NCBI GenBank assembly: GCA_017163975.1
Contig: JAFFSR010000346.1
Coordinates: 2,195,328 to 2,259,327 of the forward strand
Reading direction: 5' to 3'
Length of the DNA stretch: 64,000 bases
DNA from: Anastatus disparis
Taxonomy: Eukaryota > Arthropoda > Insecta > Hymenoptera > Eupelmidae
The position numbers and the translations under genes are program-made. Every line of letters begins with the position of its first letter. Position 1 is the first letter of the stretch. Shown here one piece after another: positions 41,301 to 54,663 of the stretch. Below the pieces are notes generated by a model. It was given only the letters and a program-made list of their open reading frames with translations. It was not told the DNA's origin and searched no databases.

Positions 41301-44300
41301 ACAATCAGCTTTTTATAAAATGCCTTCGTTTTTCTGAATGACAGGTGATAGACTAGCAGTAGCGTAAAAGAACATGAAGCGAATATTTAAAATATCTTAT
41401 TTTAAGAAAACATTCCCACAACAATAATAATGACAATGTTAGGAATTAATGCAACATCACGATTGGGAAACTTAGGGGCCTCTAATTATTTGTATATTTT
41501 TCTTTCGATTATCAATACTTGTAACATGTACATTTTATATAAACGAGATAATGTGATTAGTAAAAAAGGCAGAAAAGAAGATCTACTTGCTGTAGTGGGA
41601 AAAGGACTATTAAAAAAAAAATTGACACATATTTTTGTATACAACAAGCAAAAGTTGGCAAGCTAATCATAATGTAACCAGTTAGTACGATAATTACATT
41701 TCCAAGACAGTAACGATTATCAAAAGTGTATTACTGTTCATATTGGAATGAGGCTATATATAAGCATGTCAACTATTTTAATCTATATGAAATATTAAGT
41801 TTCTATTCTTTAAAACGCTCATCTGTTAAATACCATTCGCAGTCATAATCGACACATTACTGCCAGGATAAAGAAGACATTTCCACGACAGGAACAATTC
41901 TTAAAATTAAAATGATTCAGGCGGATTGCGTTCGAACATATATATTATTCAAATCATGTATAAATTATAATATACATGATAAAATTATAGAATCAGCTTT
42001 TTATAAAATGCCTTCGTTTTTCTGAATGACAGGTCATAGACTATTAGTAGTGTGAAAGAACATAAAGCGAATATTTAAAATAAGTTATTTTAAGAAAACA
42101 TTCCCACAACAATAATAACGACAATGTTAGGAATCAATGCAACATCAGGATTGGTAGACTTAGGGGCCCCCAATTACTTGTATATATATTTATTTCGATT
42201 ATTAATACTTGTAAGATGTAAATTCAATATAAGGGAAATAATATGTATAGTAAAAAAGACAAAAAAGAAGATCCATTTTTAAGTAGTGGAAAAATGACTA
42301 TTAAAAAAAAAAATTGATATATTTTTGTATACAACGGCTATAAACTGGCAGGCTAATCATAATGCAAATAGTTAGCAGGATAATTACATTTCCACGACAG
42401 TAACGATTATCAAAAGTGTATTACTGTTCATATTGGAATGAGGCTATATATAAGCATGTCAACTATTTTAATCTATAAGAAATATTAAGTTTCTATTCTT
42501 CAAAAATGCTCATCTGTAGAATAGCTTACGCAGTCATAATCGACACATTATTGCCAGGATAAAGATGACATTTTCACGACAGGGAAAATTCTCAAATTTA
42601 GAATGACTCTAACGGTTTGCGATTAAACATATATTTTATTCGTATCATGTTTTATTCATAATATATTTGAAAAATTGATAGTATGTCCATCTATTACAGA
42701 CGTGATAATGAATTTAATCTATAAAAAGTAACAGACGATCAGCTTCTTATAAAATGCCTTCGTTTTTCTGAATGACAGGTCATAGACTATCAGTAGTGTA
42801 TAAGAACATAAAGCGAATATTTAAAATATGTTATTTTAAGAAAACATCCCCACAACAATAATAATGACAATGTTAGGATTTAATGCAACATCAGAATTGG
42901 TAGACTTAGGGGCCCCCAATCATTTGTATATATTTATTTCGATTATCAATACTTGTAAGATGTAGATTCAATATAAGGGAAATAATATGTTCAGCAAAAA
43001 CGACAAAAAAGAAGACCTTTAATTCAGTAGTGGGAAAATGACTATTAAAAAAAAATTGATATATTTTTGTATACAAATGGTATAAGCTGGCAGGCTAATC
43101 ATAATGCAAACAGTTAGCAGGACAATTACATTTCCACGACAGTAACGATTATCAAAAGTGTATTACTGTTCATATTGGAATGAGGCTATATATAAGCATG
43201 TCAACTATTTTAATCTATAAGAAATATTAAGTTTCTATTCTTCGTAAATGCTCATCTGTGAATTAGCTTACTCAGTCATAATCGACACCTTACTGTCAGG
43301 ATAAAGTAGACATTTCCGAGACAGGAAAAATTCTCAAATTTAGAATGACTCTAACGGTTTGCGATTAAACATATATTTTATTCGTATCATGTTTTATTCA
43401 TAATATATTTGAAAAATTGATAGTATGTTCATCTATTACTGACGTGATAATGTATTCAATCTATAAAAAGTAACAGATAATCAGCTTTTTATAAAATGCC
43501 TTCGTTTTTCTGAATGACAGGTCATAGACTTTGAGTATTGTAAAAGAACATAAAGCGAATATTTAAAATATGTTATTTTAAGAAAACATTTCCACAACAA
43601 TAATAATGACAATGTTAGGAATTAATGCAACATCAGAATTGGTAGAATTAGGGGCTTCCAATCATTTGTATATATTTATTTCGATTATCAATACTTGTAA
43701 GATGTAGATTCAATATAAGGGAAATAATATGTTCAGCAAAAACGACAAAAAAGAAGACCTTTAATTCAGTAGTGGGAAAATGACTATTAAAAAAAATTGA
43801 TATATTTTTGTATACAAATGGTATAAGCTGGCAGGCTAATCATAATGCAAACAGTTAGCAGGACAATTACATTTCCACGACAGTAACGATTATCAAAAGT
43901 GTATTACTGTTCATATTGGAATGAGGCTATATATAAGCATGTCAACTATTTTAATCTATAAGAAATATTAAGTTTCTATTCTTCGTAAATGCTCATCTGT
44001 GAATTAGCTTACTCAGTCATAATCGACACCTTACTGCCAGGATAAAGTAGACATTTCCGAGACAGGAAAAATTCTCAAATTTAGAATGACTCTAACGGTT
44101 TGCGATTAAACATATATTTTATTCGTATCATGTTTTATTCATAATATATTTGAAAAATTGATAGTATGTTCATCTATTACTAACGTGATAATGTATTCAA
44201 TCTATAAAAAGTAACAGACAATCAGCTTTTTATAAAATGCCTTCGTTTTTCTGAATGACAGGTCATAGACTATCAGTAGTGCAAAAGAACATAAAGCGAA

Positions 44301-47300
44301 TATTTAAAATATGTTATTTTGAGAAAACATTCCCACAACAATAATAATGACAATGTTAGGAATTAATGCAACATCAGGATTGGGAGACTTAGGGGCCCCA
44401 ATCATTTGTATATATTTATTTCGATTTATCAATACTTGTAAGATGTAGATTCAATATAAGGGAAATAATATGTTCAGCAAAAACGACAAAGAAGAAGACC
44501 TTTAATTCAGTAGTGGGAAAATGACTATTAAAAAAAAATTGATATATTTTTGTATACAAATGGTATAAGCTGGCAGGCTAATCATAATGCAAACAGTTAG
44601 CAGGACAATTACATTTCCACGACAGTAACGATTATCAAAAGTGTATTACTGTTCATATTGGAATGAGGCTATATATAAGCATGTCAACTATTTTAATCTA
44701 TAAGAAATATTAAGTTTCTATTCTTCGTAAATGCTCATCTGTGAATTAGCTTACTCAGTCATAATCGACACCTTACTGCCAGGATAAAGTAGACATTTCC
44801 GAGACAGGAAAAATTCTCAAATTTAGAATGACTCTAACGGTTTGCGATTAAACATATATTTTATTCGTATCATGTTTTATTCATAATATATTTGAAAAAT
44901 TGATAGTATGTCCATCTATTACTGACGTGATAATGAATTCAATCTATAAAAAGTAACAGACGATCAGCTTCTTATAAAATGCCTTCGTTTTTCTGAATGA
45001 CAGGTCATAGACTATCAGTAGTGTATAAGAACATAAAGCGAATATTTAAAATATGTTATTTTAAGAAAACATCCCCACAACAATAATAATGACAATGTTA
45101 GGATTTAATGCAACATCAGAATTGGTAGACTTAGGGGCCCCCAATCATTTGTATATATTTATTTCGATTATCAATACTTGTAAGATGTAGATTCAATATA
45201 AGGGAAATAATATGTTCAGCAAAAACGACAAAAAAGAAGACCTTTAATTCAGTAGTGGGAAAATGACTATTAAAAAAAATTGATATATTTTTGTATACAA
45301 ATGGTATAAGCTGGCAGGCTAATCATAATGCAAACAGTTAGCAGGACAATTACATTTCCACGACAGTAACGATTATCAAAAGTGTATTACTGTTCATATT
45401 GGAATGAGGCTATATATAAGCATGTCAACTATTTTAATCTATAAGAAATATTAAGTTTCTATTCTTCGTAAATGCTCATCTGTGAATTAGCTTACTCAGT
45501 CATAATCGACACCTTACTGTCAGGATAAAGTAGACATTTCCGAGACAGGAAAAATTCTCAAATTTAGAATGACTCTAACGGTTTGCGATTAAACATATAT
45601 TTTATTCGTATCATGTTTTATTCATAATATATTTGAAAAATTGATAGTATGTTCATCTATTACTGACGTGATAATGTATTCAATCTATAAAAAGTAACAG
45701 ATAATCAGCTTTTTATAAAATGCCTTCGTTTTTCTGAATGACAGGTCATAGACTTTGAGTATTGTAAAAGAACATAAAGCGAATATTTAAAATATGTTAT
45801 TTTAAGAAAACATTTCCACAACAATAATAATGACAATGTTAGGAATTAATGCAACATCAGAATTGGTAGAATTAGGGGCTTCCAATCATTTGTATATATT
45901 TATTTCGATTATCAATACTTGTAAGATGTAGATTCAATATAAGGGAAATAATATGTTCAGCAAAAACGACAAAAAAGAAGACCTTTAATTCAGTAGTGGG
46001 AAAATGACTATTAAAAAAAAATTGATATATTTTTGTATACAAATGGTATAAGCTGGCAGGCTAATCATAATGCAAACAGTTAGCAGGACAATTACATTTC
46101 CACGACAGTAACGATTATCAAAAGTGTATTACTGTTCATATTGGAATGAGGCTATATATAAGCATGTCAACTATTTTAATCTATAAGAAATATTAAGTTT
46201 CTATTCTTCGTAAATGCTCATCTGTGAATTAGCTTACTCAGTCATAATCGACACCTTACTGCCAGGATAAAGTAGACATTTCCGAGACAGGAAAAATTCT
46301 CAAATTTAGAATGACTCTAACGGTTTGCGATTAAACATATATTTTATTCGTATCATGTTTTATTCATAATATATTTGAAAAATTGATAGTATGTTCATCT
46401 ATTACTAACGTGATAATGTATTCAATCTATAAAAAGTAACAGACAATCAGCTTTTTATAAAATGCCTTCGTTTTTCTGAATGACAGGTCATAGACTATCA
46501 GTAGTGCAAAAGAACATAAAGCGAATATTTAAAATATGTTATTTTGAGAAAACATTCCCACAACAATAATAATGACAATGTTAGGAATTAATGCAACATC
46601 AGGATTGGGAGACTTAGGGGCCCCCAATCATTTGTATATATTTATTTCGATTTATCAATACTTGTAAGATGTAGATTCAATATAAGGGAAATAATATGTT
46701 CAGCAAAAACGACAAAGAAGAAGACCTTTAATTCAGTAGTGGGAAAATGACTATTAAAAAAAAATTGATATATTTTTGTATACAAATGGTATAAGCTGGC
46801 AGGCTAATCATAATGCAAACAGTTAGCAGGACAATTACATTTCCACGACAGTAACGATTATCAAAAGTGTATTACTGTTCATATTGGAATGAGGCTATAT
46901 ATAAGCATGTCAACTATTTTAATCTATAAGAAATATTAAGTTTCTATTCTTCGTAAATGCTCATCTGTGAATTAGCTTACTCAGTCATAATCGACACCTT
47001 ACTGCCAGGATAAAGTAGACATTTCCGAGACAGGAAAAATTCTCAAATTTAGAATGACTCTAACGGTTTGCGATTAAACATATATTTTATTCGTATCATG
47101 TTTTATTCATAATATATTTGAAAAATTGATAGTATGTCCATCTATTACTGACGTGATAATGAATTCAATCTATAAAAAGTAACAGACGATCAGCTTCTTA
47201 TAAAATGCCTTCGTTTTTCTGAATGACAGGTCATAGACTATCAGTAGTGTATAAGAACATAAAGCGAATATTTAAAATATGTTATTTTAAGAAAACATCC

Positions 47301-50265
47301 CCACAACAATAATAATGACAATGTTAGGATTTAATGCAACATCAGAATTGGTAGACTTAGGGGCCCCAATCATTTGTATATATTTATTTCGATTATCAAT
47401 ACTTGTAAGATGTAGATTCAATATAAGGGAAATAATATGTTCAGCAAAAACGACAAAAAAGAAGACCTTTAATTCAGTAGTGGGAAAATGACTATTAAAA
47501 AAAAATTGATATATTTTTGTATACAAATGGTATAAGCTGGCAGGCTAATCATAATGCAAACAGTTAGCAGGACAATTACATTTCCACGACAGTAACGATT
47601 ATCAAAAGTGTATTACTGTTCATATTGGAATGAGGCTATATATAAGCATGTCAACTATTTTAATCTATAAGAAATATTAAGTTTCTATTCTTCGTAAATG
47701 CTCATCTGTGAATTAGCTTACTCAGTCATAATCGACACCTTACTGTCAGGATAAAGTAGACATTTCCGAGACAGGAAAAATTCTCAAATTTAGAATGACT
47801 CTAACGGTTTGCGATTAAACATATATTTTATTCGTATCATGTTTTATTCATAATATATTTGAAAAATTGATAGTATGTTCATCTATTACTGACGTGATAA
47901 TGTATTCAATCTATAAAAAGTAACAGATAATCAGCTTTTTATAAAATGCCTTCGTTTTTCTGAATGACAGGTCATAGACTTTGAGTATTGTAAAAGAACA
48001 TAAAGCGAATATTTAAAATATGTTATTTTGAGAAAACATTCCCACAACAATAATAATGACAATGTTAGGAATTAATGCAACATCAGAATTGGTAGAATTA
48101 GGGGCTTCCAATCATTTGTATATATTTATTTCGATTATCAATACTTGTAAGATGTAGATTCAATATAAGGGAAATAATATGTTCAGCAAAAACGACAAAA
48201 AAGAAGACCTTTAATTCAGTAGTGGGAAAATGACTATTAAAAAAAATTGATATATTTTTGTATACAAATGGTATAAGCTGGCAGGCTAATCATAATGCAA
48301 ACAGTTAGCAGGACAATTACATTTCCACGACAGTAACGATTATCAAAAGTGTATTACTGTTCATATTGGAATGAGGCTATATATAAGCATGTCAACTATT
48401 TTAATCTATAAGAAATATTAAGTTTCTATTCTTCGTAAATGCTCATCTGTGAATTAGCTCACTCAGTCATAATCGACACCTTACTGTCAGGATAAAGTAG
48501 ACATTTCCGAGACAGGAAAAATTCTCAAATTTAGAATGACTCTAACGGTTTGCGATTAAACATATATTTTATTCGTATCATGTTTTATTCATAATATATT
48601 TGAAAAATTGATAGTATGTTCATCTATTACTGACGTGATAATGTATTCAATCTATAAAAAGTAACAGATAATCAGCTTTTTATAAAATGCCTTCGTTTTT
48701 CTGAATGACAGGTCATAGACTTTGAGTATTGTAAAAGAACATAAAGCGAATATTTAAAATATGTTATTTTGAGAAAACATTCCCACAACAATAATAATGA
48801 CAATGTTAGGAATTAATGCAACATCAGAATTGGTAGAATTAGGGGCTTCCAATCATTTGTATATATTTATTTCGATTATCAATACTTGTAAGATGTAGAT
48901 TCAATATAAGGGAAATAATATGTTCAGCAAAAACGACAAAAAAGAAGACCTTTAATTCAGTAGTGGGAAAATGACTATTAAAAAAAAATTGATATATTTT
49001 TGTATACAAATGGTATAAGCTGGCAGGCTAATCATAATGCAAACAGTTAGCAGGACAATTACATTTCCACGACAGTAACGATTATCAAAAGTGTATTACT
49101 GTTCATATTGGAATGAGGCTATATATAAGCATGTCAACTATTTTAATCTATAAGAAATATTAAGTTTCTATTCTTCGTAAATGCTCATCTGTGAATTAGC
49201 TTACTCAGTCATAATCGACACCTTACTGCCAGGATAAAGTAGACATTTCCGAGACAGGAAAAATTCTCAAATTTAGAATGACTCTAACGGTTTGCGATTA
49301 AACATATATTTTATTCGTATCATGTTTTATTCATAATATATTTGAAAAATTGATAGTATGTTCATCTATTACTAACGTGATAATGTATTCAATCTATAAA
49401 AAGTAACAGACAATCAGCTTTTTATAAAATGCCTTCGTTTTTCTGAATGACAGGTCATAGACTATCAGTAGTGTAAAAGAACATAAAGCGAATATTTAAA
49501 ATATGTTATTTTGAGAAAACATTCCCACAACAATAATAATGACAATGTTAGGAATTAATGCAACATCAGGATTGGGAGACTTAGGGGCCTCCAATTATTT
49601 GTATATTTTTCTTTCGATTATCAATACTTGTAACATGTACATTTTATATAAATGAAATAATGTGTTTAGTGAAAAATACAGAAAAGAAGATCTACTTGCA
49701 GTAGTGGGAACATGACTATTAAAACAAAAAATTGATTTATTTTTGTATACAACAAGCATAAGCTGGCAGGCTAATCATAATGCAACCAGTTAGTACGATA
49801 ATTACATTTTCACGACAGTTACGATTATCAAAAGTGTATTTCTGTTCATATTGGAATGAGGCTATATATAAGCATGTCAACTATTTTAATCCATATGAAA
49901 TCTTTAATTTTTATTCTCCAAAACGCTCATCTGTGAAATACCATTCGCAGTCATAATCGACACATTACTGCCAGGATAAAGAAAACTTTTTCACGCCAGG
50001 AACAATTCTTAAAATTAGAATGATTCAGGCGGATTGCGTTTGAACATATATATTATTCAAATCATGTATAAATTATAATATACTTAATAAAATTATAGAA
50101 TGCTTATTTATTACTGACGCGATAATGTATTTACTCTATAAAAAGTAACAGACAATCAGCTTTTTATAAAATGCCTTCGTTTTTCTGAATGACAGGTCAT
50201 AGACTATTAATAGTGTAAAAGAACATAAAGCGATTATTTAAAATATGTTATTTTAAGAAAACATT
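38300..50265. repeat. 742-bp satellite array C
   Basis: The landmark TGAATGACAGGTCATAGACT occurs at 39847, 40589 (one base variant), 41335, 42023, 42769, 43511, 44252, 44994, 45735, 46477, 47220, 47961, 48702, 49444 and 50187. Spacing is 741-746 bp except for one 688-bp unit (41335 to 42023) that lost about 55 bp. Units from 42.0 to 49.6 kb are nearly identical, and the flanks are more diverged, especially 38.3-39.8 kb. Each unit contains AGGCTATATATAAGCATGTC and three TTTCCACGACAG-like words. No coding capacity is conserved between units. Confidence 0.93.
42769..49444. repeat. Trimeric higher-order repeat of satellite C (~2,226 bp)
   Basis: Variants after GGTCATAGACT label the units: 42769 type a (TATCAGTAGTGTATAAG), 43511 type b (TTTGAGTATTG), 44252 type c (TATCAGTAGTGCAAAAG), 44994 a, 45735 b, 46477 c, 47220 a, 47961 b, 48702 b. 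Two full abc trimers lie 2,225-2,226 bp apart, followed by a third that starts a-b-b. Other linked variants move with them (for example GATCAGCTTCTTATAAAATG only in type a). Confidence 0.88.
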
Positions 50266-51151
50266 ACGGAAAAACTTTTGAACAGGAAATTCGCTCGAAT
50301 ATTGTCTGTGAATTTAATTTTATCAATACTGAAATAATTTTAATATCCTCCTTGAAAAAAGATTAGACTTAAATTGAGTTGATATTCCCCCAGAAGAAAT
50401 GAAATTGAGAACCAATCTTATATGCGCTTGATACACTTTCAAGTACGTACGTTACTACAATTCGAAACGTAATGAGTGGCTTTCATATTCAGAGTTGATC
50501 GGGTTTTAGCTTTAACTCGAGCTGTAAAAGGTAAACAAAATAACTGAAAAGAGTTTGAAATCGGACTTTCTATATTTTTATTTTCTACATCGAGGATTAA
50601 TTGAGAACTAAACAAACTGGTTGTGAATATATATCACATTTTGTATTCAATTTGTGCTTAAGAGAATTCGAACTTGATTTTGGTACGTGAATAATAAACA
50701 AATATTTTGATTGATGACTTATTTTTATCCTCAACATTATTGATGTAATCATATCGTCTATTTAGATTACAAAAGATTTGCAAGTATGTACGTGAACTAT
50801 ATTTGTCTTATTAAAGAGTTTAATTAAATAACTATAAGACGTTTATCATCAAATTTGTTATCACGAGAGGTAAATTATGTTAATTAAATCAGTTATTTTA
50901 CTTAAATAAATACAGTAATAGTTTAAGGTTAAAGTGTGTGGTCAATCACATAAAAATTTATATTATATATTGTTCAAAAATAGTACTAATTCTCTTAAAA
51001 CTAGAATAGAAAATAAATCCCCTATTTTCATTTTAATTTCATTGCAATTTCTATCTCTTCATAACTTTTGAACGGTAAAATAAAGATGTGATCACTCTTC
51101 GAGGAATTAAGATTAAAGTGAATAAAAATAAAAGAAAAAAATGGTAATCTA

Positions 51152-51424
51152 AATAATATTAAAAATAAAAAAAAAACTTTTTAATGTACTACGTTTTTAT
51201 AATGAACCAAAAAGTATAAAATAATGTGTAATGAAATGAAAAGTGAATAATGATTTGAAATAAAAAAACGTGGGGCGCATGTTTATTATTATGTATTGTA
51301 TGCGCCCCACGTATTTTTATTTCAAATCATTATTCACTTTTCATTTCATTACACATTATTTTATACTTTTTGATTCATTATAAAAACGTAGTACATTAAA
51401 AGTTTTTTTTTATTTTAATATTAT
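51152..51424. repeat. 273-bp near-perfect hairpin within the foldback element
   Basis: Arms of about 128 bp pair almost perfectly around a loop near 51281-51299. The inner stem is ACGTGGGGCGCAT / ATGCGCCCCACGT, and the outer part holds ACTTTTTAATGTACTACG and its inverse. It is a likely separate MITE nested in the foldback element. Confidence 0.88.
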
Positions 51425-52019
51425 TTTATACTTTTTAGTTCAATTAATTATTAACTCGCTTTGTTTTATTATTAGTTACCTTTTTTCACGTTTTCTTATC
51501 GATGAATTATGTTCTGTCGTCACATGTAAATTCAATGATGGCAGCACTTAACGGCCGCCGGCCACCTTTTCTTCGCTGTAATTTTTGTCTATATATAATA
51601 TTTATTACGTTAATGAATTTTAAAATTTTCGAATGATCGAAAATTTTAACATTATGAGTATCCTAAATATATAATATTTTCAAAAATTTTAAAAAACTTA
51701 ATTTCATGAGTATATCCCTCTAAATATATTAATATATATATATATATATAAATTTTATCGTGTTGTCCAACAGTGCATATTATATAGCATATATATTGTT
51801 ATCAAGGGACTAAAACGTGTTTCATCTATTTTTTTAGAGAACACGTAATCGCATGCTGAGTTTCCCGCCATTTTGACGATAATGACGCTATTAGAAATTC
51901 AACCAAAATTTATTGTTTTATGCATTGATAGACCATAAAATGAATAAAATACAGTCTCAAATTTTATATGTACAATACAAAATGCTGTAATTTATGTCTA
52001 ATTGCAATATGAGAAGTTA

Positions 52020-52620
52020 AAGAATTTTAAAAATTTTCGAAGATGGTTAGACACTAATGTTAAAAGTATATCTATATATAAAATCTTCAAAATTTCAATT
52101 TTTCCAATATCTCCGTATATAATTGTATTAATATATTTTTCGGTGGGAATATATATTTAATTATATTATCCAACAATGCATGCAAAAATATAATATTGAA
52201 TATATTAATATATTAATATATTTGATATATTAATATATTAATATATTAATATATTTGATATATTAATATATTAATATATTTGATATATTAATATATTAAT
52301 ATATTACTATATTAATATATTACTATATTTGATATATTAATATATTAATATATTAATATATTAATATATCAAAAGAAGATTTTTAAAATTTTCGAAGATG
52401 TTTAGACACTAATGTTAAAAGTGTATCTATATATAAAATCTTCAAATCTTCAATTTTGCCAACATCTCCGTATACGATTGAATATATTAATATATTGTTC
52501 GGTAGACATATATATTTTTTATAATATTGCATTGTCATCCAGTTCCGAGCTATATTTAAAATTTCAAGTCTCTAGCTCATCAGGAAGTTAGTTTACAATC
52601 GGTTGCAAAATTCGTACCGA

Positions 52621-52663
<43 letters not shown>

Positions 52664-52700
52664 CCAAAGCGAGTTAATAAAAACGTAGTAATAACATAAA
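52020..52700. repeat. Duplicated block with ATATTA minisatellite and GACA run
   Basis: A block at 52025-52130 (TTTTCGAAGATGGTTAGACA and onward) is repeated at 52378-52480 with few differences. Between them a TATTAATA/TTTGATA minisatellite spans 52201-52370. A GACA microsatellite lies at 52621-52662, followed by ACCAAAGCGAGTTAATAAAA. No gene was seen. The stretches 51430-52020 and 52700-54150 are AT-rich with nothing recognised; the open frames at 53.8-54.1 kb look like chance. Confidence 0.75.
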
Positions 52701-54663
52701 ATATAGAAATCAAAATTCAATAATTATTTCAATTAGATCTGAGTAAATGTACACTAAATTCCGCTTAAATAAAAAATTGGAATATTATTTAAAAATAAAT
52801 TGAATACAATAACTCTAAACCCACACGAAAGAATTAACGAATTAATTGAAAAAAAATTAAATTTTTTATATCATTGAACCAAGAATGATTATTTCGCCAT
52901 ACTTTTTTTACAAAATTCAGGAGCTTTCAAAAACTCTCCACATCTGTGTATTTTATTCATTAGTCATAGAAAATAATTAAGAAAACTAGCTGTCAAAACC
53001 AAATCATCCGATTTTTTTCGCATTGTATATCAAAAAGTCAATTTATTAAATTGGAAAAATATTTCAATGATTTGTCTATTATTAAATAGTACATTATGCA
53101 ATTAGAGAGAAATAAGCTTTGCACCCGAATTGCATTAAGTGCTTTATTTCCACCTCAACTGTAGCCGCTTTGTTAACTTAAAAAAAAAACAATATTATTA
53201 GATAAAGATAGAAATTAGATTTTTTAATACAAATTATCAATGATATATTTTTATTTTGCTAAAAAATCTTTTTCATATGTAAAAATGTTAAAATGTTATA
53301 TACAACTAATTTTTTCCTGTAAAATTAGAAACTTATAAAATTGAATGGATTGTTGACTTTTTTCAAAATAAAATATTGATTTTTTATTAATATTAAAATA
53401 TTTATCAACAAAAATTTATTTGAAAAGTGAAAAAATTATAATTTACTTTTTGCATAATGTACTATTTCTTGTTTTTTTTTATAAATAAGCCCAATAAGGA
53501 TAGCGTCCAAAATGAACTAAAATTTTCGCATTTTGAAAAAAATATTTTTTAATATTGAAAAATTGACTGAGTTACGGCAATCATAGAACTGCAATTCATT
53601 TTTAATTTTATACGCTATCTTCTCATTTAATATTATACAGATTTCAGGCTTACAGGAAAAAAATTGTTGCCCAAGTCATGATTTGTATATACGGGATATC
53701 GAAGTTGTTTAAAATAATTTTTGCTTTTTTATTTTATTGATATCTTTTTAAATTCATTATTTAAGTATATGTAATGACTTTTCCGCACTAAAGCTATGTT
53801 GATACAATACTTTTTGTTAAAATGAAAATTCAATTGAACTTGTTATTCTTTTATGAACTTTGAATCAAAATTAGATGTCAAGCTCGATAAATCTAACCTC
53901 AAAATATTATATATCCAAAGATTGTTTGTAACTTTTATGTATAATGTTTTGGTAAATTTTTTTAACTTGTCCGCACTCGAGATTAATATTGCAAACTTTC
54001 TTACAGTAGCAAAAAATTTGATTTGAGGCACCCTTTATTAATAAGTTTTGAATGAAAATATTATTAAGAAGAAGGAAACTCCGACATGCTGTTAATGCAT
54101 AAATAAATATTCTCATAATTTTTTCATCAAATACTTTTTTCAATCAAACGGAATTAATTTTTTCATACTTGCAAACATATTGTAATCAAATAGACGATAC
54201 GTTTACATCAATAATGTTGGAGATGAAAGTAAGTCATCGATGAAAATGTTTATTGATTATATACGCACGAAAATTAATTTCAAGTTCTTTCGAACGCAAA
54301 TTAAATACTACATTTGTTATATGTACACAAACAATTTTTTAGTTATCAATTAATCATCGATGTAGAAACTAAAAATATAGCAAGTCTGATGCCAAACTCT
54401 TTTCAATTATTTTATTTAGTTGTTTCAGTTCGAGTTGAAGCCAAAACCCGATCAACTCTGAATATAATGACTGTTCATTTCTCTCGAACATAATCGATGT
54501 ACATACTTAAGAATGTTTTATGATCTATACAGACAGTATATTAATATCAGATACGGATGAAGGTAAAAACAAATCATGAACGAAAATACTAATAGTTCAT
54601 TAACACATTAAAATTGATTTCTATTCTTTTCGAACACAAATTATGTTCAAAAGTTTTTCCGTG

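Larger units (their letters stand above)
50266..54663. mobile_element. 4.4-kb foldback element inserted in satellite C
   Basis: The termini are ACGGAAAAACTTTTGAACA and its inverse. Long subterminal arms (about 50266-50800 and 54150-54663) are diverged reverse complements sharing ATTCAGAGTTGATCGGGTTT, ACATTATTGATGTAA and TTGCAAGTATG. The satellite unit reads AAAACATT before and ATTCCCATAACA after, so ATT appears duplicated and the unit is otherwise continuous. The interior has no transposase that I can recognise. It contains a 270-bp hairpin, an ATATTA minisatellite and a GACA run. It is therefore probably non-autonomous. Confidence 0.82.
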
